Notes: generated by a model from the letters alone, not told the origin. DNA of 64,000 nt from Thioglobus_A sp964344985 (GCA_964344985.1 CAYFPI010000007.1:1-64000); one strand, 5' to 3'. Positions 9,930 to 19,501 are shown, counted from the first letter of the stretch. Numbers and translations: made by a program.

Positions 9930-11198
9930 TTACCCTTTCACCATGCTCTTGCCGTTTTTAATATAGTATTCAAACTCTTCACGGAATTCTCTTAAAAAGC
10001 TTTCAACTGGCATTGCTGCAGCATCGCCCAATGCACAAATGGTATTGCCCATAATTTTGTCTTGAACACCTAGTAACAACTCAATATCATCACTTTTACC
10101 TTCACCTTCGGTAATGCGCTTTAATACACGATATAACCAGCCTGTGCCTTCACGACAAGGCGTACATTGACCACAAGATTCGTCGTAATAAAAATGTGCT
10201 AATCGCGTTAATGCCTCAACCATACAAGTTGAATCATCCATAACAATAACTGAACCTGCTCCCAACATAGACCCTGCTTTATCAATGCCATCATAGTCCA
10301 TGGTCATAGCCATGGCCTTTTCTGCTGTTAAAACCGGTGTAGATGAACCGCCTGGAATAACCGCTTTAAGTTTAGCACCATCACGCATTCCACCAGCCAT
10401 TTCAAGTAAATCTTTAAATGGCGTACCCATTGGTACTTCAAAATTTGCTGGATTTTTAACATGACCGGAAACTGAAAACAATTTACAGCCACCTGAATTT
10501 TCTACACCGATATCAGCAAACCACTGACCGCCGTTTTTAATAATATCAGGCACCGATGCAAAACTCTCTGTGTTGTTGATAGTAGTTGGTTTGCCAAACA
10601 AACCAACATTTGCTGGAAATGGCGGTTTAAATCTTGGCTGACCTTTTTTACCTTCAATCGATTCTAATAGTGCAGTCTCCTCACCACAAATATAAGCGCC
10701 TGCACCTAGGTGTGCATAAAGATTAAAGTCTATATCGCTACCTTGAATATTCTCACCCAACAAACCTGCTTCATAAGCCTCTTTCAAAGCGCCTTCAAAA
10801 CGATTAAACGGTTCAATAAACTCGCCACGAATATAGTTATAGCCTGCTGTCGCATTCATGACAAAACTACCAATTGCCATGCCTTCAATAACTGCATGTG
10901 GATTAAATCTTAAAATATCACGATCTTTACAAGTACCTGGCTCGCCTTCATCAGAATTACAAACAATATATTTTTGGCCCTGCGCATTACGCGGCATAAA
11001 ACTCCACTTAAGGCCAGTAGGGAATCCTGCGCCACCACGACCACGAAGCCCAGAGGCTTTAAGCTCGTCAATAATTTGTTCTGGCGTAAACTCACCTTTA
11101 AGAATTCTTCTCCATACAGAGTAACCACCATTTGCCTCATAAACCTTAAGGCTATGACAATTATCTTGGTCTAGATTTTTAAAACAAACTTCATTCAT
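9930..11198 (-). CDS. nuoF: NADH-quinone oxidoreductase subunit F (NADH/FMN binding)
   Basis: NADH-oxidising subunit that binds FMN and one [4Fe-4S] cluster. The NADH/FMN-binding glycine-rich loop GLRGRGGAGFPTGLKW is visible near residue 50, and the cluster motif SCGQCTPCREGTGW near residue 340 supplies three cysteines, with the fourth in NTICALGDAAAMP. Length of 422 residues is standard. The start overlaps nuoE by four bases. Confidence 0.97.
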   Translation of the reverse strand: MNEVCFKNLDQDNCHSLKVYEANGGYSVWRRILKGEFTPEQIIDELKASGLRGRGGAGFPTGLKWSFMPRNAQGQKYIVCNSDEGEPGTCKDRDILRFNPHAVIEGMAIGSFVMNATAGYNYIRGEFIEPFNRFEGALKEAYEAGLLGENIQGSDIDFNLYAHLGAGAYICGEETALLESIEGKKGQPRFKPPFPANVGLFGKPTTINNTESFASVPDIIKNGGQWFADIGVENSGGCKLFSVSGHVKNPANFEVPMGTPFKDLLEMAGGMRDGAKLKAVIPGGSSTPVLTAEKAMAMTMDYDGIDKAGSMLGAGSVIVMDDSTCMVEALTRLAHFYYDESCGQCTPCREGTGWLYRVLKRITEGEGKSDDIELLLGVQDKIMGNTICALGDAAAMPVESFLREFREEFEYYIKNGKSMVKG

Positions 11199-11668
11199 TT
11201 TAAGCCATCCACAATTTCATCAATTTTATCGGTGGTTAAATTTTCATAATACTGATCACCGATTTGAAACATTGGTGCACCCACACAAGCTCCCAAACAT
11301 TCAACTTTTTTCACACTAATTAAGCCATCAGATGTTACTTCACCAGTTTTAACGCCTAGCTTATTTTCAAGATGAGCAATTAAATCGTCTGAACCGTTAA
11401 GCATGCATGAAATGTTGTGACAAAAACGAATCACATGCTTACCAACTGGCTTATGATTATAGTTTTCATAAAAGGTTGCTACTTCAGCTGCCGCAATGCC
11501 TGGCATTTGTAAATAATCAGCCACTTCCTGGATGGTATCGTGTGTCAATTGATTGTTGTTTTCAGCTTGAACAATTTTCAAAGCCTCCATTACTGCCGAG
11601 CTTTGTCGCCCTTGTGGATATTTTTCAATCCAGCTGTCAATTTGTTTTTTTGCGTTATCTGAAATCAT
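11195..11668 (-). CDS. nuoE: NADH-quinone oxidoreductase subunit E
   Basis: Thioredoxin-fold [2Fe-2S] subunit of the NADH-dehydrogenase module. The four cluster cysteines are visible in two groups: CHNISC near residue 83 and ECLGAC near residue 123. The N-terminal helical region with TFYENYNHKPVG fits the family. At 157 residues the length is normal. Four-base overlaps with nuoD upstream and nuoF downstream suggest translational coupling. Confidence 0.97.
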   Translation of the reverse strand: MISDNAKKQIDSWIEKYPQGRQSSAVMEALKIVQAENNNQLTHDTIQEVADYLQMPGIAAAEVATFYENYNHKPVGKHVIRFCHNISCMLNGSDDLIAHLENKLGVKTGEVTSDGLISVKKVECLGACVGAPMFQIGDQYYENLTTDKIDEIVDGLK

Positions 11669-12930
11669 CGATCTATCTCACCAAATACAATATCCTGTGT
11701 ACCAATAATGGTTACCACATCTGAAAGCATGTGTCCTTTTGTCATCTCGTCCATAGAGGCTAGGTGCGCAAAACCAGGCGCTCTAATTTTTACTCGATAC
11801 GGTTTATTAGCGCCATCAGAAATTAAATAAACACCAAACTCACCTTTTGGATGTTCAACAGCTGAATAAACCTCGCCTTCTGGCAAAGAATAGCCTTCGG
11901 TAAACAACTTAAAGTGATGAATTAAAGACTCCATATCATCTTTCATATCAGTGCGTTTTGGCGGTGATACTTTATGATCATCACTCATTACCGGACCAGG
12001 GTTATCCTTTAACCACGCTACACACTGCTCAATAATTCTATTTGATTGTCTAAGCTCTTCTAAACGCACTAAATAGCGATCATAACTATCGCCTGTCACA
12101 CCAACCGGGATATCGAAATCTAATTTATCGTAAACTGCATAAGGTTGATTTTTCCTAAGGTCCCAAGCAACACCAGAACCACGAAGCATTGGCCCTGTAA
12201 AGCCTAGTTGCTTAGCGCGCGATTTAGACACAATACCAATATTAACCAAACGTTGTTTCCAAATACGGTTCTCTGTTAATAAATCGTTGTACTGCTTAAT
12301 ATGACGCGGAAATTCTTTAACAAAGTCTTCGATAAAATCTAGTAGCGAACCTTGACGGTTTGCATTCATTACCTCTAGTTCTTTATCAGTACGGAAGTCG
12401 GTTTTTAGGTATTTTGGCATTTGATCTGGTAGATCACGGTAAACACCACCTGGACGATAATAAGTAGCATGCATGCGTGATCCTGATACTGCCTCATAAC
12501 AATCAATCAACTTTTCTCTTTCTCTAAAACAATACAAGAAAATACTCATCGCACCCACATCAAGTGCGTGTGTTCCTAGCCACATTAAATGATTAAGAAT
12601 TCGAGTAATTTCATCAAACATAACGCGGATGTACTTAGCGCGCTCAGGCACTTCAAGCTCAAGCATGGTTTCAATNNNNNNNNNNATCGCCATAACATAG
12701 GCATGCTCGTTACACATCATAGAGACGTAATCTAGGCGATCCATGTAACCGATTGACTGATTATATGGTTTTGATTCAGCTAATTTTTCAGTGCCTCGGT
12801 GTAACAAACCGATATGAGGATCAGCGCGTTCAATCACCTCTCCATCAATCTCTAAAATGAGGCGCAATACGCCATGTGCAGCAGGATGCTGAGGGCCAAA
12901 ATTAAGTGTATAGTTACGAATCTCAGCCAT
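11665..12930 (-). CDS. nuoD: NADH-quinone oxidoreductase subunit D (contains an N run)
   Basis: 49-kDa-type subunit that forms the quinone site with NuoB and descends from the large subunit of [NiFe] hydrogenases. The conserved N-terminal GPQHPAAHGVLRL motif and the central YYRPGGVYRDLPD are present. Ten N at 12677-12686 fall between YVMA and IETMLELEVP, which are contiguous in the family; the flanks both carry AT, so the two contigs probably overlap by 2 bases and nothing is missing. Real length would then be 417 residues, the normal size. Confidence 0.96.
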   Translation of the reverse strand: MAEIRNYTLNFGPQHPAAHGVLRLILEIDGEVIERADPHIGLLHRGTEKLAESKPYNQSIGYMDRLDYVSMMCNEHAYVMAXXXXIETMLELEVPERAKYIRVMFDEITRILNHLMWLGTHALDVGAMSIFLYCFREREKLIDCYEAVSGSRMHATYYRPGGVYRDLPDQMPKYLKTDFRTDKELEVMNANRQGSLLDFIEDFVKEFPRHIKQYNDLLTENRIWKQRLVNIGIVSKSRAKQLGFTGPMLRGSGVAWDLRKNQPYAVYDKLDFDIPVGVTGDSYDRYLVRLEELRQSNRIIEQCVAWLKDNPGPVMSDDHKVSPPKRTDMKDDMESLIHHFKLFTEGYSLPEGEVYSAVEHPKGEFGVYLISDGANKPYRVKIRAPGFAHLASMDEMTKGHMLSDVVTIIGTQDIVFGEIDR

Positions 12931-12931
12931 A

Positions 12932-13546
12932 TTACTTCCTAATTACCTTTGGTACACTAACGTTAGGTTCAATACTAACTTTTTCATAGACAACACGCCC
13001 CAAATCTTCGTCATAACGCATTTCCACCTCGCCAATCATTGGGAAATCTTTTCTTAGTGGATGACCAACAAACCCGTAATCTGTTAAGATTCTACGTAAA
13101 TCATCATGATTTTCAAATAAAATACCAAATAAATCAAAAGCTTCACGCTCATACCAGTCAGCAGATGTCCAAATATTGGTAACTGACTGTATGATTGGTG
13201 CATCTTCTTCAACAAATGCTTTAACCCTAATTCGGTAATTTTTACTAACTGATAATAAGTGATACACCACTGCAAAACGTTGCTGGTGTTGGTGCTTGCT
13301 TGTTTGGTCACTTCTGCCTCTAGAAAAACCAGTATTGCTCGCATCACTTTCCCATTCCGACTCACCATATGATAGATAATCAACACCACACAAATCAATC
13401 AAAGTGTCAAAAGATAAAGTATCTCTTAAAGTTAAACAAGATTTGATAATATCTTTACTATCAACTGTTAGAGTTAGCTCACCAAAAGCTTCGACTAGAT
13501 TCTCTTCGCCAAAAGCTTCGACTAATTGTTCTTTTAATTCTTCCAT
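12932..13546 (-). CDS. nuoC: NADH-quinone oxidoreductase subunit C
   Basis: 30-kDa-type subunit at the base of the peripheral arm. The C-terminal signature with EREAFDLFGILFENHDDLRRILTDYGF (residues about 135-160) identifies the family; the shorter core is DLRRILTDYGFVGHPLRKDFP. It is a stand-alone gene rather than the NuoCD fusion of E. coli. The N-terminus contains a nine-residue tandem repeat (LVEAFGEEN then LVEAFGELT) caused by a 27-bp DNA duplication. The gene is separated from nuoD by one base. Confidence 0.95.
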   Translation of the reverse strand: MEELKEQLVEAFGEENLVEAFGELTLTVDSKDIIKSCLTLRDTLSFDTLIDLCGVDYLSYGESEWESDASNTGFSRGRSDQTSKHQHQQRFAVVYHLLSVSKNYRIRVKAFVEEDAPIIQSVTNIWTSADWYEREAFDLFGILFENHDDLRRILTDYGFVGHPLRKDFPMIGEVEMRYDEDLGRVVYEKVSIEPNVSVPKVIRK

Positions 13547-13548
13547 AA

Positions 13549-14028
13549 TTAAGTGCGTGCAATCGTATTAGTACGACGAATCTTATCTTGCAATTGCATG
13601 ATTCCGTAAAGCAGTGCTTCTGCTGTTGGTGGGCAACCTGGTACATAAACATCCACAGGCACGATGCGATCACAACCACGAACAACTGCATAAGAATAAT
13701 GATAATAACCACCACCATTTGCGCACGATCCCATAGAAATTACCCATCTAGGCTCTGGCATTTGGTCATAAACCTTTCTCAGTGCTGGTGCCATTTTATT
13801 AGTTAGCGTACCAGCCACAATCATCAAATCTGATTGGCGTGGTGTCGGTCTAAAAACAATACCAAATCGGTCAAGATCGTAGCGTGAAGAACCCGCCTCC
13901 ATCATCTCAACAGCACAACAAGCCAAGCCAAATGTCATTGGCCAAAGCGAACCCGTTCTTGCCCAATTAATAACACTATCAAGTGAGGTGGTAACAAAAC
14001 CTTCTTTCATTAAGCCTTCAATTGCCAT
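13549..14028 (-). CDS. nuoB: NADH-quinone oxidoreductase subunit B
   Basis: Carries the terminal [4Fe-4S] cluster N2 that reduces quinone. Cluster ligands are visible as the adjacent cysteine pair in GLACCAVEMM near residue 37, the MGSCANGGGYY cysteine near residue 102, and VPGCPPTAEALL near residue 132. The 159-residue length is standard. It lies 13 bases after nuoA and two bases before nuoC. Confidence 0.97.
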   Translation of the reverse strand: MAIEGLMKEGFVTTSLDSVINWARTGSLWPMTFGLACCAVEMMEAGSSRYDLDRFGIVFRPTPRQSDLMIVAGTLTNKMAPALRKVYDQMPEPRWVISMGSCANGGGYYHYSYAVVRGCDRIVPVDVYVPGCPPTAEALLYGIMQLQDKIRRTNTIART

Positions 14029-14041
14029 AATCAGTCCTTTG

Positions 14042-14398
14042 TTATTCCCACTCTAAGGCGCCATTTTTCCATTCAAAAATGAATCCGACCACCAATAAAA
14101 ATAAGAAAATACTAATGGCAACAAAGCCAAACCAACCAAGTTGAGATTGAACAACAGCCCATGGAAAGACAAAGGCTACCTCCAAATCAAACAAGATAAA
14201 CAAAATTGCTACCAGGTAGTAGCGAACATTGAAATACATACGAGAATCATCAAATGCAGGAAATCCACATTCAAATTGAGAATTTTTTTCTTCGTCTGGT
14301 TTGCTCGGACCTAATAAATATCCTATTAACATTGGCCCTACGCCAAAACCCAAGCCTAGAATAATAAAAACAATAATGGGTAGATAGTTCTCTAACAC
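14042..14398 (-). CDS. nuoA: NADH-quinone oxidoreductase subunit A
   Basis: First gene of the complex I operon. The small three-helix membrane subunit contacts the quinone chamber. The conserved inter-helix loop with QFECGFPAFDDSRMYFNVRYY and the segment FILFDLEVAFVFPWAV are both clear, the first quoted here in part as ECGFPAFD. Length of 118 residues is typical of proteobacterial NuoA without the longer E. coli N-terminus. Confidence 0.97.
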   Translation of the reverse strand: MLENYLPIIVFIILGLGFGVGPMLIGYLLGPSKPDEEKNSQFECGFPAFDDSRMYFNVRYYLVAILFILFDLEVAFVFPWAVVQSQLGWFGFVAISIFLFLLVVGFIFEWKNGALEWE

Positions 14399-14431
14399 CT
14401 AACTCTCCAAACTCAAAAACATGATTCAAAT

Positions 14432-14437
14432 ATTATA
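14432..14437 (-). promoter_or_regulatory. Candidate -10 element upstream of nuoA
   Basis: A perfect TATAAT reads on the minus strand 34 bases before the nuoA start. No good -35 hexamer stands at the usual distance, so this may rely on an activator or may be chance in AT-rich DNA. Confidence 0.4.
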
Positions 14438-14493
14438 TCTAATTTAGCCGGCAAATCTATAGATAAGCGCCAATAGATTACCAAGTTGTTTTA

Positions 14494-15918
14494 CTACGAA
14501 CCAACCTCGGTTCCACCTACTGTCAATTCGTCAATTTTTAAGCTGGGTTGGCCAACACCAACAGGCACAGATTGCCCATCTTTGCCACACACACCAATAC
14601 CACCATCAAGCTTTAAATCACCACCTACCATGGAAATCTTTTTCAACACTTCATCACCTGAACCGATTAATGTCGCGCCCTTAACTGGATGAGATATTTT
14701 TCCATTTTTAATTAAATAAGCTTCATTAGCACTAAATACAAATTTTCCAGAGGTAATATCCACCTGACCACCATCAAAATTAAGTGCATAAATACCATCA
14801 TCAACTGAGGCAATCATTTCATCAACACTATCCTGCCCATTAAGCATATAAGTATTTGTCATTCTCGGCATTGGAATGTGTGCATAAGATTCACGTCTAG
14901 CATTACCCGTTGACTCCATACTCATTAACCGAGCATTCATCTTGTCAAACAAATAACTTTTTAAAATACCGTTTTCAATTAACATTGTATTTTGTGTTGG
15001 CACACCTTCATCATCTATCGTCAAACTTCCGCGCCTATCTGCCAAGGTGCCATTATCAACAATACTACACTTTGAACTAGCAACTTGCTCGCCAATTCTA
15101 CCGGTAAAAACTGAAGATCCTTTACGATTAAAATCTCCTTCAAGGCCGTGGCCAATCGCCTCATGAAGAAGCACTCCAGGCCAACCAGATCCTAAGATAA
15201 CTGGCATATTGCCAGCAGGTGCATTTTTAGCCTCCAAGGCAACCAAAGCTTGTCTGATAGCCTCAGCAACATAAGCCTCGCCTAAATCATTATCAATAAA
15301 ATGACGATAGCCATATCTACCACCACCGCCACTTGAGGCAGATTCGATCCTTCCATTGTGTTCAACAATAACACTCACACTCACTCTTACCATTGGACGG
15401 TAATCTTGCTGATAAACACCATCACTCGAAGCAATCAATACTTCAGAATAAGCGCCTGATATAGAGGCGCTAACTTGCTTAACTTTTGATTCTTTTCTAG
15501 CCAAAGAATCAATCTTATTAAGAAAATCAACCTTTTCTTCTGAGCCTAAAGAATCTAATGGATTTAAATTACTATATTTTGCAATTTCTGGCACTGATTG
15601 AAAGGTTTGTATTCTTTGCTTTGGAGGTGTGCTAGATATACCTTTTGCAAAATTAATAGCTTGCGAAATCGCTTCAATATTCAAATCATCCGAATAGGAA
15701 AATCCAGTTTGCTCACCACTCACTGCACGAGCACCCACACCATGACTAATGTGATAAGTGCCTGATTTCACAATACTTTCTTCCAAAAACCAACTCTCCG
15801 CAACAGAGTGCTGAAAATACAAGTCAGCATAATCCGTGCCACTGGCTGATAAATCCTCCACTAAGGTGTGAATCTTTTCTTGATTTAGATGATGATCATC
15901 TAACAATTGTTTAATCAT
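14494..15918 (-). CDS. tldD: Metalloprotease TldD
   Basis: TldD is the catalytic zinc protease of the TldD/TldE heterodimer, which in E. coli degrades unfolded peptides and matures microcin B17 and helps CcdA turnover. The zinc motif HEAIGHGLEGD (HExxxH type) is seen near residue 257, and the family C-terminus GVGQPSLKIDELTVGGT is intact. The length of 474 residues is normal. It overlaps the upstream yhdP-like gene by four bases, the same pairing as yhdP-tldD in E. coli. The partner tldE/pmbA is not in this window. Confidence 0.95.
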   Translation of the reverse strand: MIKQLLDDHHLNQEKIHTLVEDLSASGTDYADLYFQHSVAESWFLEESIVKSGTYHISHGVGARAVSGEQTGFSYSDDLNIEAISQAINFAKGISSTPPKQRIQTFQSVPEIAKYSNLNPLDSLGSEEKVDFLNKIDSLARKESKVKQVSASISGAYSEVLIASSDGVYQQDYRPMVRVSVSVIVEHNGRIESASSGGGGRYGYRHFIDNDLGEAYVAEAIRQALVALEAKNAPAGNMPVILGSGWPGVLLHEAIGHGLEGDFNRKGSSVFTGRIGEQVASSKCSIVDNGTLADRRGSLTIDDEGVPTQNTMLIENGILKSYLFDKMNARLMSMESTGNARRESYAHIPMPRMTNTYMLNGQDSVDEMIASVDDGIYALNFDGGQVDITSGKFVFSANEAYLIKNGKISHPVKGATLIGSGDEVLKKISMVGGDLKLDGGIGVCGKDGQSVPVGVGQPSLKIDELTVGGTEVGS

Positions 15919-18398
15919 AAAACACTGGATATATTTTCAATAACGGGCTTATCCCATGGGCCGGTAATTTTATATTTAAACTCAATCACTTGATCAATAA
16001 TCTGATCAATTAGTTTACCGTCAAACAATGTCTTATCTGCTAGCCATACGCCAAGTCCAGCAATACCACCGCCCGCTAAATAAGTCGCTGCAGGTACAGC
16101 ATCACTAACTGCTGGCATTACTTTTGCTTCCAGGTTATACAACTCATTCTCAATATCACTCTCACCACTAAGGTCAATAGAGCTTGAAGTAGCAGTTAAT
16201 TTAAAATGATTAATTTTAGCCAGCGCATCTTGAACCGTTATTTGTGCATCAATTGTGTCATACACAAAACCTTTATCAGTCAGATCAGATACGTTAAGTT
16301 TAAGACGCTTAGCAATAGACTTAATATTAAGTAGTGACAAAATTCGACCAATGTTTGGATCTTTATCAGTAAACACGCCTTCAGCTACATTTAGTTTAAT
16401 AATGCCACTGCCTTGTTTAATACTCATGTTCCACGGAGCACAATCACAAAATAAACGCGCATCAAAATCAAATTTACCACCTTTAACTTTTTCATCAATA
16501 CCTAGATTTTCTAAAAATTCACTCAACTTATCGCCTTGAGCTTTTGCAATTAATCTGGTTTTTCCAGCCACCCAAGCACCATTAAATACTAAATTTTTAT
16601 CACTCACGCCAATACCATCAAACTCTAATTGATGAATACTTAACACATTATTCTCAGACTCAAGCTTAACCCTGAAATTTGGTATTTTTTCACCATCAAC
16701 AGACACTTGTTTTGCCACAAGGTTCATCTCAGGTATATCGTTAGGCTCAATATTCCAGTCACCCTTAATTTCGTCTACTTTAACTACTTCCAATCCATTT
16801 AATACAACCGTTGGCGCTTGAGTATCATGTAGATTAATATCCACAATACTATCAAATGCTTTAGACGCAATCTCGCCTCGCCAAAAATCAGCTGATCGCT
16901 TAGACAAGTAAAGCTCAAAATCGCTTTCTTGATTGATCAATTCCACTGCAAAGTCATATTGATCAGCTCTGCCTTTATCTGGATTAACTCTAATATTAAA
17001 AGGAATATTGCGAATACTTCCAACACCTTTTGAAGTGATTTTATTATCACGAAAAACCAAACTGGAATCGTAATCCTTAATCTCTACAGCACCATCTAGC
17101 GTACTCAGCTCATTATTTTGAATAACTAGATCAATATCCAAAACAGATTCTCTTTCATCTAGAGGAATAACCAAATTCAAATCGCCATCAAGCTTGCCTG
17201 ACAAGCTAAACTGGTCAAGTACAGTATTCACATTATCACTGAGTGGCGCATCTCTTAAAAACTTAATCAAATCTTGCGATTGTGTGTGAATTTTTCCAAG
17301 AACTTCAACATCAAGCTTGTCTTTGCTCATATCTGTCATTTGAACTTTAATATCTTCCAAAGGCATGTCATACAATTTAGTGTGATTAACCATCACCTCA
17401 ATATGCCTGCCATTGGTAGCAATATCAGCATCTAATTCATTCAGATAATCCCAATCCGCATTAAACAACAATTGTGTATCAGTTAAGTGCGCTTTAAAAT
17501 CTACAACCGCCGGCAGATTCTTTGAAAGGTTTCTTTTTATATGAATATGAGTGCTGTCTAAAGCTCCCGATTTAAAGCCACGCTTTACCCAATTATGTGT
17601 AGACTCGCCAACAATCATTGGCGATAGGTATTTGCCAAGATGAGCAGCATCTATCACATCAACAAAACCATTAAACTCTACAAAATCATCACCACTTTCT
17701 TGATAAATCTTAATATTTGACAATAAAGAAAAATCATTGTTTTTAATAACCATTGGCAGGGTTAAAAAACCATTTCTGACCAACTGCTCAGCCGATAATG
17801 TCATGGCAATATCAAAGTACTGACCATCAACCTCTTGTTGATCAAGGGTTAATAACAATTGAGCTCCATCTCTGTTCAATAATAATGGTGCAAGTTCTAA
17901 TTGATGCTTGCCTTTAATTAGAGTTTTTCGCACACTTAATGACTCAAAGAAATGCGCGACCTCTAATGTCTCAACTGAAAACCACTGCTTTAGCTGGCTG
18001 GTAGATATGGACTGCGTATCATCGTCCTTTCTTAAATAAAGGACTAATGTGTCAATATTGACATTGCTCGGTCGATAAATATCATCAAACAAATTCATCA
18101 AATTAACATGCCAATAAAGATCTTTAATACCAGCAACGGGGTTGTTGTTATCAGTGTAGAAATCTGCTTGATGAATTTTTAGAGAGATGCCGTCTTTATC
18201 AAGATCAAAACTCATTTTTGATAATTGAACTTTAAGATCACTAACCTCAGATAACTGTTGCTCAATTGGTGCTTTAAGTAACATCGGAAAGGTAACAAAA
18301 AAACCAACAACAAGCACAATAATCAGTGCAAAAATAGCGCTAATCCAAGTGCTTATTTTTAATACTTTTACGCCATTTGATAGTGTTTTCTTAATCAT
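15915..18398 (-). CDS. yhdP: YhdP-like AsmA-family envelope protein
   Basis: A large inner-membrane-anchored periplasmic protein with one N-terminal membrane segment at residues about 14-36 and a long beta-rich body. The C-terminal region (DARLFCDCAPWN, then NIGRILSLLNIKSI and AATYLAGGGIAGLG) matches the YhdP family. E. coli YhdP has 1266 residues and helps move phospholipid to the outer membrane; this protein has 827, so a large part of the repetitive bridge is missing or was never there. The position directly upstream of tldD supports the call. Confidence 0.85.
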   Translation of the reverse strand: MIKKTLSNGVKVLKISTWISAIFALIIVLVVGFFVTFPMLLKAPIEQQLSEVSDLKVQLSKMSFDLDKDGISLKIHQADFYTDNNNPVAGIKDLYWHVNLMNLFDDIYRPSNVNIDTLVLYLRKDDDTQSISTSQLKQWFSVETLEVAHFFESLSVRKTLIKGKHQLELAPLLLNRDGAQLLLTLDQQEVDGQYFDIAMTLSAEQLVRNGFLTLPMVIKNNDFSLLSNIKIYQESGDDFVEFNGFVDVIDAAHLGKYLSPMIVGESTHNWVKRGFKSGALDSTHIHIKRNLSKNLPAVVDFKAHLTDTQLLFNADWDYLNELDADIATNGRHIEVMVNHTKLYDMPLEDIKVQMTDMSKDKLDVEVLGKIHTQSQDLIKFLRDAPLSDNVNTVLDQFSLSGKLDGDLNLVIPLDERESVLDIDLVIQNNELSTLDGAVEIKDYDSSLVFRDNKITSKGVGSIRNIPFNIRVNPDKGRADQYDFAVELINQESDFELYLSKRSADFWRGEIASKAFDSIVDINLHDTQAPTVVLNGLEVVKVDEIKGDWNIEPNDIPEMNLVAKQVSVDGEKIPNFRVKLESENNVLSIHQLEFDGIGVSDKNLVFNGAWVAGKTRLIAKAQGDKLSEFLENLGIDEKVKGGKFDFDARLFCDCAPWNMSIKQGSGIIKLNVAEGVFTDKDPNIGRILSLLNIKSIAKRLKLNVSDLTDKGFVYDTIDAQITVQDALAKINHFKLTATSSSIDLSGESDIENELYNLEAKVMPAVSDAVPAATYLAGGGIAGLGVWLADKTLFDGKLIDQIIDQVIEFKYKITGPWDKPVIENISSVL

Positions 18399-18500
18399 TC
18401 TGATATAATCTTGCCCTTCGAGAATTATAACTTGTTTTTACAAATGAGTTGTCTATCGATATCAACACACAGACATTAGATCAAATAAGGAAAAATCATT

Positions 18501-18935
18501 ATGTACTTTAAAAACTCAGTTGCAGCCATTATTGTTATCTTCGGCATTATTTTTAGCATTCATACTTTTTTTAGCAGTTTAATCAAAGTTAACACAGTTG
18601 ACACTTCAACACTAGAAGATAGAATCAAGCCATTAGGTCAGGTTTATTTAGCAGGTGATACTGTTAAGGCTATTAAAGCACCAGTTAAAGCAGTTGCTAA
18701 AGCTCGTAGTGGTGAAGCTGTTTATACATCAGTTTGTGCTAGCTGTCACGCTGTGGGCGTATTAAACGCGCCTAAAGCAGGTAACCAAGCAGACTGGGCG
18801 CCAAGAATTAAGCGCGGTATGGCTGATTTAGTTAAAGTTGCCATCTCAGGTAAAGGCGCTATGCCACCTAAAGGTAGCTGCATGGATTGTTCGGACGATG
18901 AGTTAAAAGCAGCGATCGAGCACATGACGAAATAA
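18501..18935 (+). CDS. Membrane-anchored cytochrome c5-type protein
   Basis: A monoheme c-type cytochrome, probably an electron carrier facing the periplasm. An uncleaved signal-anchor helix spans about residues 8-28. The heme motif CASCH is at residues 79-83, the likely axial Met in GAMPPKG is residue 121, and a cysteine pair CMDC at 127-130 is the disulfide typical of cytochrome c5. A linker rich in Ala, Lys and Val joins anchor and heme domain. It is a single gene divergent from yhdP, with a GGAA-type ribosome site 9 bases upstream of the ATG. Confidence 0.9.
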   Translation: MYFKNSVAAIIVIFGIIFSIHTFFSSLIKVNTVDTSTLEDRIKPLGQVYLAGDTVKAIKAPVKAVAKARSGEAVYTSVCASCHAVGVLNAPKAGNQADWAPRIKRGMADLVKVAISGKGAMPPKGSCMDCSDDELKAAIEHMTK

Positions 18936-18962
18936 GTCAAATTCTTATTGACACTCAAAGGA

Positions 18963-19448
18963 CTAGGCGTCTACAAAGAGTCCTAGCCCTTTATCTTTCT
19001 CAACTTTGTTAGCATCAAACACTTTGCCGTTCATGGCAATATAAACACCACTTTCTTTATTTTGCACAGCGCCAATGGCTACGCCTAAATTAAACAATGC
19101 GTCTGAGTTATTAACCGAATAAGGAATCATTGAGCCAAATAATATAATGGTTTTATCTTTGATATTTTCACTTAATACCTTTGCAGTTTCAACCATGGTA
19201 TCGGTACCATGAGTAATCAGGATATGACTCTGTTCACTACTTTGACATTTGTCCAAAATAAGCGACCGATCATCATCGGTCATATCCAAAGAATCTTTTA
19301 GAAATAAAACCTCAGACAAAGTATCTACCATTGAACGCCCACGGTTTAGCATGTCTACAATATGTGTTTCAACAAATGACAATTCCCCTATTAATTCTTT
19401 ATAGGTTTTGTCAATAGTTCCGCCAGTGATGAGTAGTTTGATTTTCAT
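18963..19448 (-). CDS. Half-length asparaginase-domain protein
   Basis: The 161-residue protein contains only the N-terminal catalytic domain of the L-asparaginase fold. The two threonine-centred active-site motifs are visible: TGGTIDK near residue 8 and HGTDTMVETA near residue 80. Full asparaginases have about 330 residues with a second smaller domain, absent here. A short form with both motifs could still be active as an oligomer, or could act on another amide; I cannot tell. It is convergent with the cytochrome c5 gene, ending 28 bases from it. Confidence 0.75.
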   Translation of the reverse strand: MKIKLLITGGTIDKTYKELIGELSFVETHIVDMLNRGRSMVDTLSEVLFLKDSLDMTDDDRSLILDKCQSSEQSHILITHGTDTMVETAKVLSENIKDKTIILFGSMIPYSVNNSDALFNLGVAIGAVQNKESGVYIAMNGKVFDANKVEKDKGLGLFVDA

Positions 19449-19501
19449 AAATACTTATTCTAACTAAAAAAAATTCGGAAATTTTACAAAACGGCAGGCT
19501 T

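Noticed and set aside
18956..18992. Imperfect hairpin (AAAGGACTAGG with CCTAGCCCTTT) as a shared terminator between cytochrome c5 and asparaginase genes
   Set aside because: The stem has mismatches, lies within the asparaginase reading frame and has no clean T run.
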